From NCBI RefSeq assembly GCF_022829465.1, contig NZ_JAKSXZ010000058.1, positions 124,001 through 188,000 of the forward strand: 64,000 bases of DNA, in the 5' to 3' direction. The notes under the pieces are model-generated. The model did no database searches, was not told the origin of the DNA, and saw nothing but the letters and a program-made list of their open reading frames with translations. The first letter of the stretch is position 1, and each line of letters begins with the position of its first letter. Below, one piece after another: positions 49,409-58,639 of the stretch. The position numbers and the translations under genes were made by a program. Source of the DNA: Methylobacterium sp. J-067 (GTDB taxonomy: Bacteria; Pseudomonadota; Alphaproteobacteria; Rhizobiales; Beijerinckiaceae).

Positions 49409-52400
49409 TCACTCCGCCGCGCGCAGGGCGGGGGGCGCCTGCGGGTCCGCCGGCGTCGGATCGTCGAGGGCCGCGTCGACATCGTCCGGCTTGTCCCGGA
49501 AGGACAGGCGGTGCGCCAGCCGGTCGAGGTAGATGTAGATCACCGGGGTCGTGAAGAGCGTCAGGATCTGGCTCACCGCGAGGCCGCCGACCATGGCGTA
49601 GCCGAGCGGCTGCCGGATCTCCGAGCCGGTGCCGGTGGCGAACATCAGCGGGATGCCGCCGAGCAGGGCCGCCATCGTGGTCATCAGGATGGGGCGGAAG
49701 CGCATCAACGCCGCCTGCCGGATGGCCACCTCCGGGGTCAGGCCCTCCTCGCGCTCGGCCACGATGGCGAAGTCGACCAGCATGATGCCGTTCTTCTTCA
49801 CGATGCCGATGAGGAGGATGATGCCGATCAAGGCGATCAGGCTGAAGTCGAACCCCGCCGCCATCAGCACTGCCAGGGCGCCGACGCCCGCGGAGGGCAG
49901 GGTCGAGAGGATGGTGATCGGGTGGATGAAGCTCTCGTAGAGGATGCCGAGGATCAGGTAGACCACGAACAGCGCCGCCAGGATCAGCAGCGGCACCGTC
50001 GAGAGCGATTGCTGGAACGCCTGCGCGGTGCCCTGGAAGCCGCTCGTCACGGTGGCCGGCACCTGCAGGTCCCGCATCGCCCGGCCGATCGCCTCCGTGG
50101 CCTGTCCCAGCGCCACGTCGGGGGCGAGGTTGAAGCTAATCGTCACCGCCGGGAACTGGCCCTGGTGGTTCACGGCGAGCGGCGCCACTGGATCGGTCGT
50201 CCAGCGGGCGAAGGCCGCCAGCGGCACCTGCCCGCCGCCGACCGGCGCCTTGATGTAGATCTTGTCGAGGCTCTCGACGCTGCCCTGCAGGGCCGGCAGC
50301 ACCTCCATCACCACGTGGTAGCTGTTCAGCTGGGTGAAGTACTGCGCGATCTGGCGCTGGCCGAACGCGTCGTAGAGCGTGTCGTCGATGAGCTGGGGCG
50401 TGATGCCGTAGCGCGAGGCGGCGTCGCGGTCGATCGACAGCGTGAGCGTCGTGCCGCGTGTCTGCTGGTCGGTGGCGACGTCGCGCAGTTCGGGCAGGGT
50501 CTTCATCGCGTCGAGGATGCGCGGTGCCCAAGTGTTCAGCTCGGCGAGGTCCGGGTCCTGCAGCGTGTATTCGAACTGCGTCCGCGAGGTCCGGCCGCCG
50601 GTGCGCACGTCCTGGGTCGCCTGGATGAAGGTGCGGATGCCCTCCACCCGCTCCAGCTGCGGCCGCAGCCGGCTGATCACCTGGAACGCGTTGGCGTCGC
50701 GCTCGTCGCGGGGCTTGAGGGCGATGTACATGCGCCCGGAATTGAGCGCCTGCCCGTTGCCGCCGAGCGACATGCCGAGCCCGGCCACCGCCGGATCGGC
50801 CTGGACGATGGCGCCGACCTTCTCCTGCAGCGCCTTCATCGCCGAGAACGAGATGTCCTGCCCCGCCTCGGTGACGCCGATCATGAAGCCGGTGTCCTGC
50901 TGCGGGAAGAAGCCCTTCGGGATCGCCACGAACAGGTAGCCGGTCAGCCCCAGCGTGGCGAAGAAGACGAGGAGCGTGACGCGGCGGAAGCGCAGGGCGA
51001 CGTCCAGCGCGTCGGCATAGGCCGCGAGCAGCCCGTCGAACGCGGCTTCGCTCATCCGGTAGAGGCGGCCGTGGCGCTCGGCCGAATGCGGCTTGAGGAG
51101 CCGCGAGGCCATCATCGGCGTGAGCGTCAGCGAGACGAAGGCCGAGACCGCGATGGTCATCGACAGGACGACGGCGAATTCCCGGAACAGGCGGCCGATG
51201 ATCCCGCCCATCAGGAGGAGGGGGATCAGCACCGCGATCAGCGAGACCGAGATCGAGACGATGGTGAAGCCGATCTCGCCCGCGCCCTTGAACGCGGCCT
51301 CCATGGGCCGCATCCCCTCCTCGATGTAGCGGCTGATGTTTTCCAAGACGACGATGGCGTCGTCCACCACGAAGCCGACCGAGATGGTCAGGGCCATCAG
51401 GGAGAGGTTGTCGAGGGTGTAGCCCGCCATCCACATCAGCGCGCAGGCGCCGAGCAGGGCCAGCGGCACGGTCACGCTCGGGATCACCGTCGCCCAGAAG
51501 CTGCGCAGGAAGACGAAGATCACGCCGACGACCAGCGCGATGGTCAGGATCAGGGTGAACTGCACGTCCTCCACCGAGGCGCGGATCGTCTGGGTCCGGT
51601 CGCTGAGGACGCCGATCGTGATGGCCGTCGGCAGGGTGGCGGTCAGGCGCGGCAGCTGCTCCTTGATGCTGTCCACCGTGTCGATGACGTTGGCGCCGGG
51701 CTGCTTGAACACCACGAGGAAGATGCCGCGCTTGCCGTTGGTCCAGCCCGCCTGCTTCGTGTCCTCCGGGCCGGCGACCGACTGGCCGATGTCGCGCACG
51801 CGCAGGGGGGCGCCGTCGCGATAGGCGATGATAACGTCGTTCCAGTTCTGCGCGGCGGTGAGCTGGTCGTTGGCGTAGATCGTGTAACTGTGGCTGCCGC
51901 CGTCGATGCTGCCCTTCGGGTTGTTGACGGTGGTGAGCGTCAGCTGCGCGCGCACGTCCTCCAGGGACAATCCCTTGGCGACGAGCTTGGCGGGGTCGAT
52001 CTGGATGCGCACGGCCGGCTTCTGCTGGCCGCCGATGAACACCTGCGCGACGCCGGAGATCTGGCTGATGCGCTGGGCGAGTTGCACGTCCACCGCGTCG
52101 TCCACGTCGATCAGCGGCATGGTGTCGGAGGTCGCCGACAGCAGCAGGATCGGCGAATCGGCCGGGTTCACCTTGCGGTAGGTCGGCGGGGTCGGCAGGT
52201 TCTTCGGGAGCTGGCCGCTGGCGGCGTTGATCGCCGCCTGGATGTCGCTCGCCGCGCCGTCGATGTTGCGGTTCAGGTCGAACTGCACCGTGACCGTCGA
52301 GATGCCGAGCGAACTCGTCGAGGTCATCTGCGAGACGCCGGGGATCTGCGAGAACTGCCGCTCCAGGGGCTGCGCGACGGACGAGGCCATCGTCTCCGGG

Positions 52401-52573
52401 CTCGCGCCGGGGAGCTGGGCCGTCACCTGGATGGTCGGGAAATCCACCTGCGGCAGGGGCGCGACGCCGAGCAGCGGATAGGCCACCACCCCGAGGAACA
52501 GGTTGCCGACCATGATGAGCGTGGTCGCGACCGGGAACCGGATGAACGGCGCCGAGATCCCGCCCTTCGTCAC
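49409..52573 (-). CDS. RND efflux transporter permease (HAE1/MdtC-like)
   Basis: The 1054-residue inner-membrane pump has twelve transmembrane helices and two large periplasmic loops. Hallmarks are 'APFIRFPVATTLIMVGNLFLGVVAYPLLGVAPLPQVDFPTI' at the N-terminus, 'SVGFVVDDAIVVLENISRYIEEGM' with the two proton-relay Asp, and 'IGIVKKNGIMLVDFAI' with the partner Lys in the second half. It exports drugs or other toxic compounds by proton antiport. The GTG start overlaps the adaptor gene's stop (GTGA). No outer-membrane TolC-type gene is next to it, so it must borrow one. The paired second pump typical of mdtBC is absent. Confidence 0.95.
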   Translation of the reverse strand: MTKGGISAPFIRFPVATTLIMVGNLFLGVVAYPLLGVAPLPQVDFPTIQVTAQLPGASPETMASSVAQPLERQFSQIPGVSQMTSTSSLGISTVTVQFDLNRNIDGAASDIQAAINAASGQLPKNLPTPPTYRKVNPADSPILLLSATSDTMPLIDVDDAVDVQLAQRISQISGVAQVFIGGQQKPAVRIQIDPAKLVAKGLSLEDVRAQLTLTTVNNPKGSIDGGSHSYTIYANDQLTAAQNWNDVIIAYRDGAPLRVRDIGQSVAGPEDTKQAGWTNGKRGIFLVVFKQPGANVIDTVDSIKEQLPRLTATLPTAITIGVLSDRTQTIRASVEDVQFTLILTIALVVGVIFVFLRSFWATVIPSVTVPLALLGACALMWMAGYTLDNLSLMALTISVGFVVDDAIVVLENISRYIEEGMRPMEAAFKGAGEIGFTIVSISVSLIAVLIPLLLMGGIIGRLFREFAVVLSMTIAVSAFVSLTLTPMMASRLLKPHSAERHGRLYRMSEAAFDGLLAAYADALDVALRFRRVTLLVFFATLGLTGYLFVAIPKGFFPQQDTGFMIGVTEAGQDISFSAMKALQEKVGAIVQADPAVAGLGMSLGGNGQALNSGRMYIALKPRDERDANAFQVISRLRPQLERVEGIRTFIQATQDVRTGGRTSRTQFEYTLQDPDLAELNTWAPRILDAMKTLPELRDVATDQQTRGTTLTLSIDRDAASRYGITPQLIDDTLYDAFGQRQIAQYFTQLNSYHVVMEVLPALQGSVESLDKIYIKAPVGGGQVPLAAFARWTTDPVAPLAVNHQGQFPAVTISFNLAPDVALGQATEAIGRAMRDLQVPATVTSGFQGTAQAFQQSLSTVPLLILAALFVVYLILGILYESFIHPITILSTLPSAGVGALAVLMAAGFDFSLIALIGIILLIGIVKKNGIMLVDFAIVAEREEGLTPEVAIRQAALMRFRPILMTTMAALLGGIPLMFATGTGSEIRQPLGYAMVGGLAVSQILTLFTTPVIYIYLDRLAHRLSFRDKPDDVDAALDDPTPADPQAPPALRAAE

Positions 52574-53838
52574 CGGATCGTCTCCGTCGGCGTCAGCGCC
52601 TGCGCGGTGTGGGCGGCGCCGTGCGGATCGGCCACGAGGCTGCCCTCCTGCACCTTGTACTGGCCGGCGACGATCACCTGCTCGCCGGGCTGGAAATCCC
52701 CGCTGAGGATCCGGGTCCGGCCCGAATCCGAGCGCCCCGCCTTCAGCGGACGCGGGTGCGCCCGGCTCGCGTCGTCCACGACGAAGGCGAACAGGCCGTC
52801 CGGCCCGTGCTGGATCGCGTTGTCGGGGACGGTCGTGGCCTGAGCCACCGTGCCGACGCGCATCTTGGTCGAGACCGACAGGCCCGGCCACAGGGCGTGG
52901 GTCTTGTTCTCGTACACGGCCTTGAGGCGGATCGTGCCGGTCGCGGTGTCGACCTGATTGTTGAACAGGGCGAGCTTGCCGTCCGCGAGCTTGGTGAGCC
53001 CGTCCGACGACCATGCCTCCACCGGCACGTCGCCGGCCTTCAGGGCCGCCGTGATCGCGGGCAACTGGTCCTCCGGCGCCGTGAAGACGACGAAGATCGG
53101 CTCCACCTGTGTGATCGTCACGATCGGGGTCTGCCCCGCCGCCGTGACGATGTTGCCGATATCGACCTGCCGGAAGCCCGTGACGCCGTCGATGGGCGCG
53201 CGGATCGAGGCGTAGCCAACCTGCGTCGTGGCGTTGTCGATGGCGGCCTGATCGGAGGCCACCTGCGCGGTCAATTGGGCGACCAGGGCGGTCTGCGTCT
53301 CCAATTGCTGCCGGGAGGCGTAGGCGCCGAGGCCGGCATAGCGCGTCTGGTCGGCCTTGGCGTTGCCGAGATTGGCCGTGTCCTGGTCCTTCTTGGCCTT
53401 CGCCTGATCCAGCGCCGCCTGATAGGGGCGCGGATCGACCTGCACCAGGAGGTCGCCCTTGTGGACCGTCTGGCCCTCGCGGAAGGCGACCTGCTGGATC
53501 TCGCCGTCGACGCGGGTGCGCACCTGGACGGTGTTGTAGGCCTGCACGGTGCCCAGCCCGTTCGTCACCAGGGCGAAGGGCCCCCGCTCGACCATCCCGA
53601 GGGTGACGGGCACGGGCAGCGCGACGTTCGTCTTGGCCTTCGCCGGGGGCTGGGACCAGCGGGTGTAGCCGTAGGCGCCGCCGCCCGCCCCGACGAGCAG
53701 GAGCAGGATCAGCCAGCCCGCACGGGATCGTTTCGGTGCGGGGCCCGTCGCCGGAGCGCGCGCGTCGCCGTCGCCCCGATGCGCCGTCGCCGCGTCCGGT
53801 CGAGGGGCGTCGCGCTCATGCCCGTCTTCACTCAGCAT
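52570..53838 (-). CDS. RND periplasmic adaptor (MdtA/AcrA-like membrane fusion protein)
   Basis: The 422-residue product has a single N-terminal helix 'SRAGWLILLLLVGAGGGAYGYTRW' (about residues 38-60) and a lipoyl-like hairpin 'VRTRVDGEIQQVAFREGQTVHKGDLLVQVDPRPYQ'. A coiled coil of about 80 residues ('AALDQAKAKKDQDTANLGNAKADQTRY...'), the second lipoyl half 'YASIRAPIDGVTGFRQVDIGNIV' and beta-barrel domains follow. It links the RND permease to an outer-membrane channel. The first 37 residues are a charged cytoplasmic extension. It heads the two-gene operon. Confidence 0.94.
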   Translation of the reverse strand: MLSEDGHERDAPRPDAATAHRGDGDARAPATGPAPKRSRAGWLILLLLVGAGGGAYGYTRWSQPPAKAKTNVALPVPVTLGMVERGPFALVTNGLGTVQAYNTVQVRTRVDGEIQQVAFREGQTVHKGDLLVQVDPRPYQAALDQAKAKKDQDTANLGNAKADQTRYAGLGAYASRQQLETQTALVAQLTAQVASDQAAIDNATTQVGYASIRAPIDGVTGFRQVDIGNIVTAAGQTPIVTITQVEPIFVVFTAPEDQLPAITAALKAGDVPVEAWSSDGLTKLADGKLALFNNQVDTATGTIRLKAVYENKTHALWPGLSVSTKMRVGTVAQATTVPDNAIQHGPDGLFAFVVDDASRAHPRPLKAGRSDSGRTRILSGDFQPGEQVIVAGQYKVQEGSLVADPHGAAHTAQALTPTETIR

Positions 53839-53950
53839 CCGCCGGTTTCCGCCCGTTGATCCGTCCGCCCCGCGAACTGCAAGTATTCTGCATGCAATCG
53901 CAGACTTGTCACAGTTCGGTGTCCGGGATGTTTCTGGGGCGTCGGCGGCC

Positions 53951-54172
53951 TCAGGACGGGCCGGTCTCCAGGCGGTAGACCTCGAAGACCGTATCCCGCC
54001 ACCGGAACCAGCGCTGGCCCGTCATCCGGTCGAATCCGTTGATGCGGCCGGACTTGGCGATGGACCTGACCAGGCGATTGGCCAGGGCCACGCTGTCGAT
54101 GTCGTAGGCGATCAATTCCGGAGGGCGCCGGATGTCGCCCTTCCGTTCCTGGATGAAGATCGAGTGCGGCAT
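53951..54172 (-). CDS. Small hypothetical protein (73 aa)
   Basis: The product is 73 residues from ATG 54172; an in-frame TTG lies five codons upstream. The product reads MPHSIFIQERKGDIRRPPEL with a folded-looking middle 'YDIDSVALANRLVRSIAKSGRINGFDRMTGQRWFRWRDTVFEVYRLETG'. The balanced composition supports a real gene, and similar small proteins are frequent in this lineage. Function unknown. Confidence 0.7.
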   Translation of the reverse strand: MPHSIFIQERKGDIRRPPELIAYDIDSVALANRLVRSIAKSGRINGFDRMTGQRWFRWRDTVFEVYRLETGPS

Positions 54173-54272
54173 GTCTGTCACCGGCAAACGACGTCGTGCC
54201 GGTCAACATACAACTTGTGAGCGAGTTCAGACGCGCCCTCGATGCGGTTAAGGAAGCGTCACGCGCCCATGT

Positions 54273-54971
54273 TCAGGCCGGCAGGACCACCACTTTCGTC
54301 TTCACCGGGGTGCGGGCGTAGAGGTGGATCATGTCCTGGCTGAGCAGGCCGACGCAGCCGCTGGTGATGCCGCTGCCGATCGTCTCCGGGTCGCTCGTGG
54401 CGTAGATCGTATAGAGCGTGTAGGCGCCGTTCTGGTAGAGGTGCAAGGTGCGGGCGCCCAGTGGATTGTCGAGGCCGCCCGGCATGCCGCGGGCGTATTT
54501 CGCGGCCTCCGGCTGACGCTTGATCATCTCCTTCGGCGGCGTCCAGACCGCCCATTCGGACTTGCGGCCGACATAGGCGTCGCCGCTCCACAGGAAGCCG
54601 TCGCGCCCGACATTGGCGCCGTAGCGGGTCGCCGCGCCGCCGTCCTCGACCCGGTAGACGTAGTAGTTCTTCGGATCGACGATGATCGTGCCGGGCGCCT
54701 CCTTCGTCTCGTAGGCGACCGTCTTGCGGTAGTATTTCGGATCGACCTTGGCGATGTCGACCGCCGGGATCGGGAACTTCTCCTGCGGCAGCGGCCCGTA
54801 GAGGCTCGCCGCCTCGGCGAGGCTCGTCGAGTCGGAGGTCTTGCAGCCGCCGAGCGCCAGGGTGCCGAGGCCCATGGCCGAGCCGGCCAGGAACGACCGG
54901 CGGTCGAGCCGCCCGTGCGATGCGGCGCCGCCGCGTGCGGGGGCGCTGCCCCTCCGCCAATCCAGGATCAT
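54273..54971 (-). CDS. L,D-transpeptidase (YkuD domain) lipoprotein
   Basis: The 232-residue product has both a twin-arginine motif (DRRSFLAGSAMGLG, about residues 23-36) and a lipobox-like LGGC near residue 43. The YkuD catalytic region is 'LYTIYATSDPETIGSGITSGCVGLLSQDMIHLY', containing the catalytic Cys in SGCVGL. Such enzymes form 3-3 cross-links in peptidoglycan or attach proteins to it. 'IIVDPKNYYVYRV' and 'PGGLDNPLGARTLHLY' are family features. The gene ends shortly after 'VVVLPA'. Confidence 0.93.
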   Translation of the reverse strand: MILDWRRGSAPARGGAASHGRLDRRSFLAGSAMGLGTLALGGCKTSDSTSLAEAASLYGPLPQEKFPIPAVDIAKVDPKYYRKTVAYETKEAPGTIIVDPKNYYVYRVEDGGAATRYGANVGRDGFLWSGDAYVGRKSEWAVWTPPKEMIKRQPEAAKYARGMPGGLDNPLGARTLHLYQNGAYTLYTIYATSDPETIGSGITSGCVGLLSQDMIHLYARTPVKTKVVVLPA

Positions 54972-55003
54972 GGTCGTCGTCGTCCCGTGTGCGGCCTGCC
55001 GGC

Positions 55004-56362
55004 CTAAGTCCCCACGGGGTAGAGCCTGCCGCCGCCCGGTTCAATTGACAAGCTTGTCGCTCGCGCCGGCTCCCCAGCCTCGGCCGGGGTGAGATAGGCC
55101 ATGGCCTCCGTCCGCCCCCGCAGGGGCGCCCGGCTCACCTCCCGCCAAGGCCCGACGCCCTCGCCGTCGCCGGCGGCCGCGAGGACGGCCTCCGAGACGA
55201 GGATCGGGACGCCATGCGTCTTCGTCGCCTGCTCCAGGCGGGCGGCGACGTTCACCGTGTCGCCGAGCACGGTGAATTCCAGGCGCATGTCCTCGCCGAT
55301 GATGCCGCAGAACAGGTCGCCGTAATGGATGCCGACGCCGATCCGGATCGGCGCCCGGTCCTCGCTCCGGGCGTTCCAGCGCTCGATCACCGCGACGAGG
55401 TCCCGGGCGAAGGCGAGCGCCCGGGCTGCGTCGTCCGGACGCGGCTCGGGCAGGCCGAACACGATCAGGGCGCCGTCCCCGATGAACTTGTCGACCACCC
55501 CGCCGCGCAGGCGGGCGACGCGCATCACCCGGCGCCGGAACGCCGTCAGGAACTGCGAGAGGGCGTGCGGATCCAGGGTCTCGGCGAGGGCGGTGGAGCC
55601 GCGCATGTCCACGAAGGCCACGGCGGCGTTCTGCCGCCGCCCGGCGCGCAGGCTGTCGTCCTCGTCGGCGAGGCGGTCGGACAGTTCCTCCGGCAGGAAG
55701 CGGGCGAGGTTGGCCCGGCGCCCGGCCTCGCGGATCGCGGAGGCCGCCAGCACCACGAGGAGCACGACGAGGGCCGCCACGGTGATCCAGATGGCGAGGG
55801 CGATCCGGGAGACCAGCGCCTGCCGGGCATCGAGCAGGGCGGCCTCGTGGGCCTCCATCTCGCGGATCAGGGCGCGGATCGCATCCATGGTGCGCTTGCC
55901 CTGGCCCTCGCGCACGAGACGGGCGCTGCCCGCCGCGTCGCCGCTCCGGCGCAGGGCGACGCTCGCGTCGAGATCCCCGTCGAACCGGGCCGCGAGGTCC
56001 CGCAGGCGGTCGAGCTGGGCGAGTTGTTCGGGATTGTCCCGGACGAGGTCGCGCAGGCGGTCGAGGTCGCGGTGGAAGGCGGCGCGGCCCGCCAGGAACG
56101 GCGCGAGGAACGCCTCGTCCCCGCTGATCACGTAGCCGCGCTGCCCGGTCTCGGCGTCCTGGAGCGCCGACAGGGCGCGGGCGAGGCGCCCGTCCACCTC
56201 GATCGTGTGGCGCACCGCGTCGCTGCCGTGCTGCTGGTACAGGAAGCCGGCGACGGCGAAGGCGGTCATCAGGATCAGGGCGGCGAAACCCGCGCTCATC
56301 CACGTGACGGTCCCCGACCGCACGATGGTGAAGCGCAGCATCGCGGTCCAGAAACGATTCAC
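55004..56362 (-). CDS. CHASE3-domain class III adenylate/guanylate cyclase
   Basis: The 452-residue product has a membrane helix (about 20-40), a periplasmic CHASE3 domain ('DGRLARALSALQDAETGQRGYVISGDEAFLAPFLAG'), and a second helix ('LAIWITVAALVVLLVVLAASAI'). A cytoplasmic cyclase domain follows with the metal-binding 'VAFVDMRGSTALAE' and 'DKFIGDGALIVFG', and 'FTVLGDTVNVAARLEQATK'. It makes cAMP (or cGMP) in response to an extracytoplasmic signal. The last 20 residues after 'YLTPAEAGEPA' are variable. It lies next to a secreted small protein and a CHASE3 chemoreceptor. Confidence 0.93.
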   Translation of the reverse strand: MNRFWTAMLRFTIVRSGTVTWMSAGFAALILMTAFAVAGFLYQQHGSDAVRHTIEVDGRLARALSALQDAETGQRGYVISGDEAFLAPFLAGRAAFHRDLDRLRDLVRDNPEQLAQLDRLRDLAARFDGDLDASVALRRSGDAAGSARLVREGQGKRTMDAIRALIREMEAHEAALLDARQALVSRIALAIWITVAALVVLLVVLAASAIREAGRRANLARFLPEELSDRLADEDDSLRAGRRQNAAVAFVDMRGSTALAETLDPHALSQFLTAFRRRVMRVARLRGGVVDKFIGDGALIVFGLPEPRPDDAARALAFARDLVAVIERWNARSEDRAPIRIGVGIHYGDLFCGIIGEDMRLEFTVLGDTVNVAARLEQATKTHGVPILVSEAVLAAAGDGEGVGPWREVSRAPLRGRTEAMAYLTPAEAGEPARATSLSIEPGGGRLYPVGT

Positions 56363-56427
56363 GACAGAAGCCCCTCGGCATCCGGGCAGCCAAGCCGGGC
56401 CGGACCCTTCGGTTCCTCAGGCGGCGC

Positions 56428-56793
56428 TCACCGTCTCGCGAGGAGGTGCTCCTCGGCACCGTCGCCGCCGTAGCGGTCCCACAGCTGTGCGCAGGTCTCC
56501 GAAGGCCGGTCGCGGAACGCCCGCGTCTCGGCGTCGAGGACCCGCTGCAGGCCGACCGAGCGCTTCAGGGTGAAGAAGTCGGCGTGGTTCAGGTGGTTGG
56601 CATGGGAGAAGGCGCGGAAGCCTTCGGTGTCGACCCGCAGGTCGGGGCAGTGGCGCGAGGCCATGTCGGCCTCGATCCCGGCGCGCAGGGCCGGCGGGTC
56701 GCTCTGCAGGGCGGCGCGATGCGCCTCCGCCCAGGAGCCGAAGGCGGCCCAGCCGCCGAGGCAGAGCAGGAGGGGGGCGAGGGTTCTCTCCAT
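56428..56793 (-). CDS. Small secreted hypothetical protein
   Basis: The 121-residue product begins MERTLAPLLLCLGGWAAFGS, a Sec signal peptide with cleavage likely after AEA near residue 23. The mature part is His/Arg-containing, with two cysteines ('MASRHCPDLR' and 'SETCAQLWDRYGGDGAEEHLL'), possibly forming a disulfide. It resembles small periplasmic 'DUF'-type proteins but no family is assigned. ATG 56793 is preferred over an upstream in-frame ATG because it exposes the signal. It is transcribed toward the cyclase, 65 bp away. Confidence 0.75.
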   Translation of the reverse strand: MERTLAPLLLCLGGWAAFGSWAEAHRAALQSDPPALRAGIEADMASRHCPDLRVDTEGFRAFSHANHLNHADFFTLKRSVGLQRVLDAETRAFRDRPSETCAQLWDRYGGDGAEEHLLARR

Positions 56794-56995
56794 GTGCGGT
56801 CCCGCCACGACGTTCGCACCACAAAGCGCCGCCTCGCGGTGGGTTCGACCTGAACCGGATGAGGGGGCGTCCTCTGTGTGGGCGCACACCTCGGCGGAAT
56901 GCGATGCAAGACGAGGACCGATCTCGCAACCGCCGAGGTTGCGGGCTATCACGTTCCCGTCGGGCACCGCCCGGGATCGGGCAGGGCAAACCGTG

Positions 56996-58615
56996 ATGCG
57001 GACGTCGTTGGGTCTCAATGGCCTGCTGGGAGGCGCGATCGGCGTCATCGCGCTGGTGTCGATCCTGAGCAGCAGCGCGGTCCTGATCACGCGCAGCCGG
57101 CTGCAGACGGCGACGGACGCCCGCGAGCATTCGGATCAGGTGATCCGGGGGCTCGATGCCTTCCGCGCGGCGATGCTCAACCAGGAGACCGGGCTGCGCG
57201 GCTACCTGATCACCGGGCGCCCGAGCAGCCTGGAGCCGTATCAGGCCGGACGCCGGAGCCTGGACGACGCGGTCGGCCGCCTGCGGAGCCTCGTCGGCGG
57301 CGACGGCGACCGCACCCGGATGCTCGCGGATGCGGTGACGGCGGCGCGCGGCTGGCAGGCCGACATCGCGGAGGCGGCCCTCCGCAAGGGCGCCGACCCG
57401 GCCCAGCGGGCGGAGGCGATCGGCCTGGAGGCGGACGGGCGCGGCAAGCAGCTCTTCGACCGCCTGCGCGCGGAGCTCGCCGCCATCGAGGGCCTGGAGG
57501 AGGCGGCCCGCGCCGACCTCTCCCGGCGGGTGGCGCAAACCCAGCGCGACGAGGATTTCGCGGTCTGGGGCGGCACGCTGCTCACCCTGCTGATCTGCAT
57601 CGGCCTCGGCATCGCCATCAACCGCCTCGTGGTGCGTCCGCTGCTGCGGGTGATGGCCTATGTCGAGCGGGTCGGGGAGGGCGACCTGACCGGGCGGATC
57701 GAGGGTCAGGCGGACGGGGAGGTCGGCCGGCTCGCCGCCACGCTGCACGCGACGGTGACGGGCCTGTCGGATTTCGCCCGCACGAACCGGGCGGCGACCG
57801 CCGACCTCAACGCGGCGGCGGCCGAGATCCGCGCCTCGGCACAGGAGCAGGCGGCCTCCGTCGAGGAGCAGTTCGCCGCCGTGCAGGAGACCGCCGCCAC
57901 GGTGGACGAGATCACCCATTCCGGCGCGCAGATCTCGAAGCGCGCCAGCGAGGTCATCGCCACCGCGCAGGCCACGGCCAGGACCTCGCGGCAGGGCCTG
58001 CGCGCGGTCTCCGACACCGCCCAGGCGATGGATGCGATCCGCGAGCAGGCCGAGGCCGTGGCCGGCAACATCGTCGGGGTCTCGGAGAAGACCCAGGCGA
58101 TCGGCGAGATCATCGAGAGCGTCAACGACATCTCGGAGCGCACGCATCTCCTGGCGCTGAACGCGGCCATCGAGGCGGCGGCGGCGGGCGAGAGCGGGCG
58201 CAGCTTCGCGGTGGTGGCCTCGGAGATGAAGCTGCTGGCCGACCAGGCGAAGGCGGCCACGGGCCAGGTGCGGGCGATCCTCGGGGAGATCCAGCGGGGC
58301 ATCAACACGTCGGTGATGCTCACCGAGGAGGCGGTGAAGCGCTCAGCGGCGGGCAAGACGCGCTCGGATACGACCCAACGCGCCATTGAGGAAATTGCTG
58401 GCAGAGTCGAGGAAGGCGCGCAGGCATTCCAGCAGGTCATCGCCTCGACGAACCAGCAGCAGCTCGGGATCGAGCAGGTGATGGGGGCACTGCACAACAT
58501 TCGTGAGGCGAGCCAGCAGACGGCGGCGGGGACGCGTCAGGTCGAGACCGCTTCGGCCAACATAACCGAGCTCGCTCAAAAGTTAATGATGCTCGCGGAG
58601 CGTTATCGACATTGA
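56996..58615 (+). CDS. CHASE3/HAMP methyl-accepting chemotaxis protein with atypical tip
   Basis: The 539-residue receptor has TM1 (about 10-30), a periplasmic CHASE3 domain ('VIRGLDAFRAAMLNQETGLRGYLITGR'), TM2 ('FAVWGGTLLTLLICIGLGIAI'), a HAMP domain ('VRPLLRVMAYVERVGEGDLTGRI') and an MCP signalling region. The hairpin tip reads 'DISERTHLLALNAAIEAAAAGESGRSFAVVA'. The normally invariant Arg of EAARAGE is replaced by Ala and the following Gly in GRGFA by Ser, so CheA/CheW coupling may differ. No C-terminal CheR/CheB pentapeptide is seen. No che genes are nearby. Confidence 0.93.
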   Translation: MRTSLGLNGLLGGAIGVIALVSILSSSAVLITRSRLQTATDAREHSDQVIRGLDAFRAAMLNQETGLRGYLITGRPSSLEPYQAGRRSLDDAVGRLRSLVGGDGDRTRMLADAVTAARGWQADIAEAALRKGADPAQRAEAIGLEADGRGKQLFDRLRAELAAIEGLEEAARADLSRRVAQTQRDEDFAVWGGTLLTLLICIGLGIAINRLVVRPLLRVMAYVERVGEGDLTGRIEGQADGEVGRLAATLHATVTGLSDFARTNRAATADLNAAAAEIRASAQEQAASVEEQFAAVQETAATVDEITHSGAQISKRASEVIATAQATARTSRQGLRAVSDTAQAMDAIREQAEAVAGNIVGVSEKTQAIGEIIESVNDISERTHLLALNAAIEAAAAGESGRSFAVVASEMKLLADQAKAATGQVRAILGEIQRGINTSVMLTEEAVKRSAAGKTRSDTTQRAIEEIAGRVEEGAQAFQQVIASTNQQQLGIEQVMGALHNIREASQQTAAGTRQVETASANITELAQKLMMLAERYRH

Positions 58616-58639
58616 AATTTGCAACGCCTTTATTCGATC

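Noticed and set aside
49511..52843. A 1,110-codon antisense frame opposite the RND pump
   Set aside because: Gly/Arg/His-rich shadow of a well-supported transporter gene.
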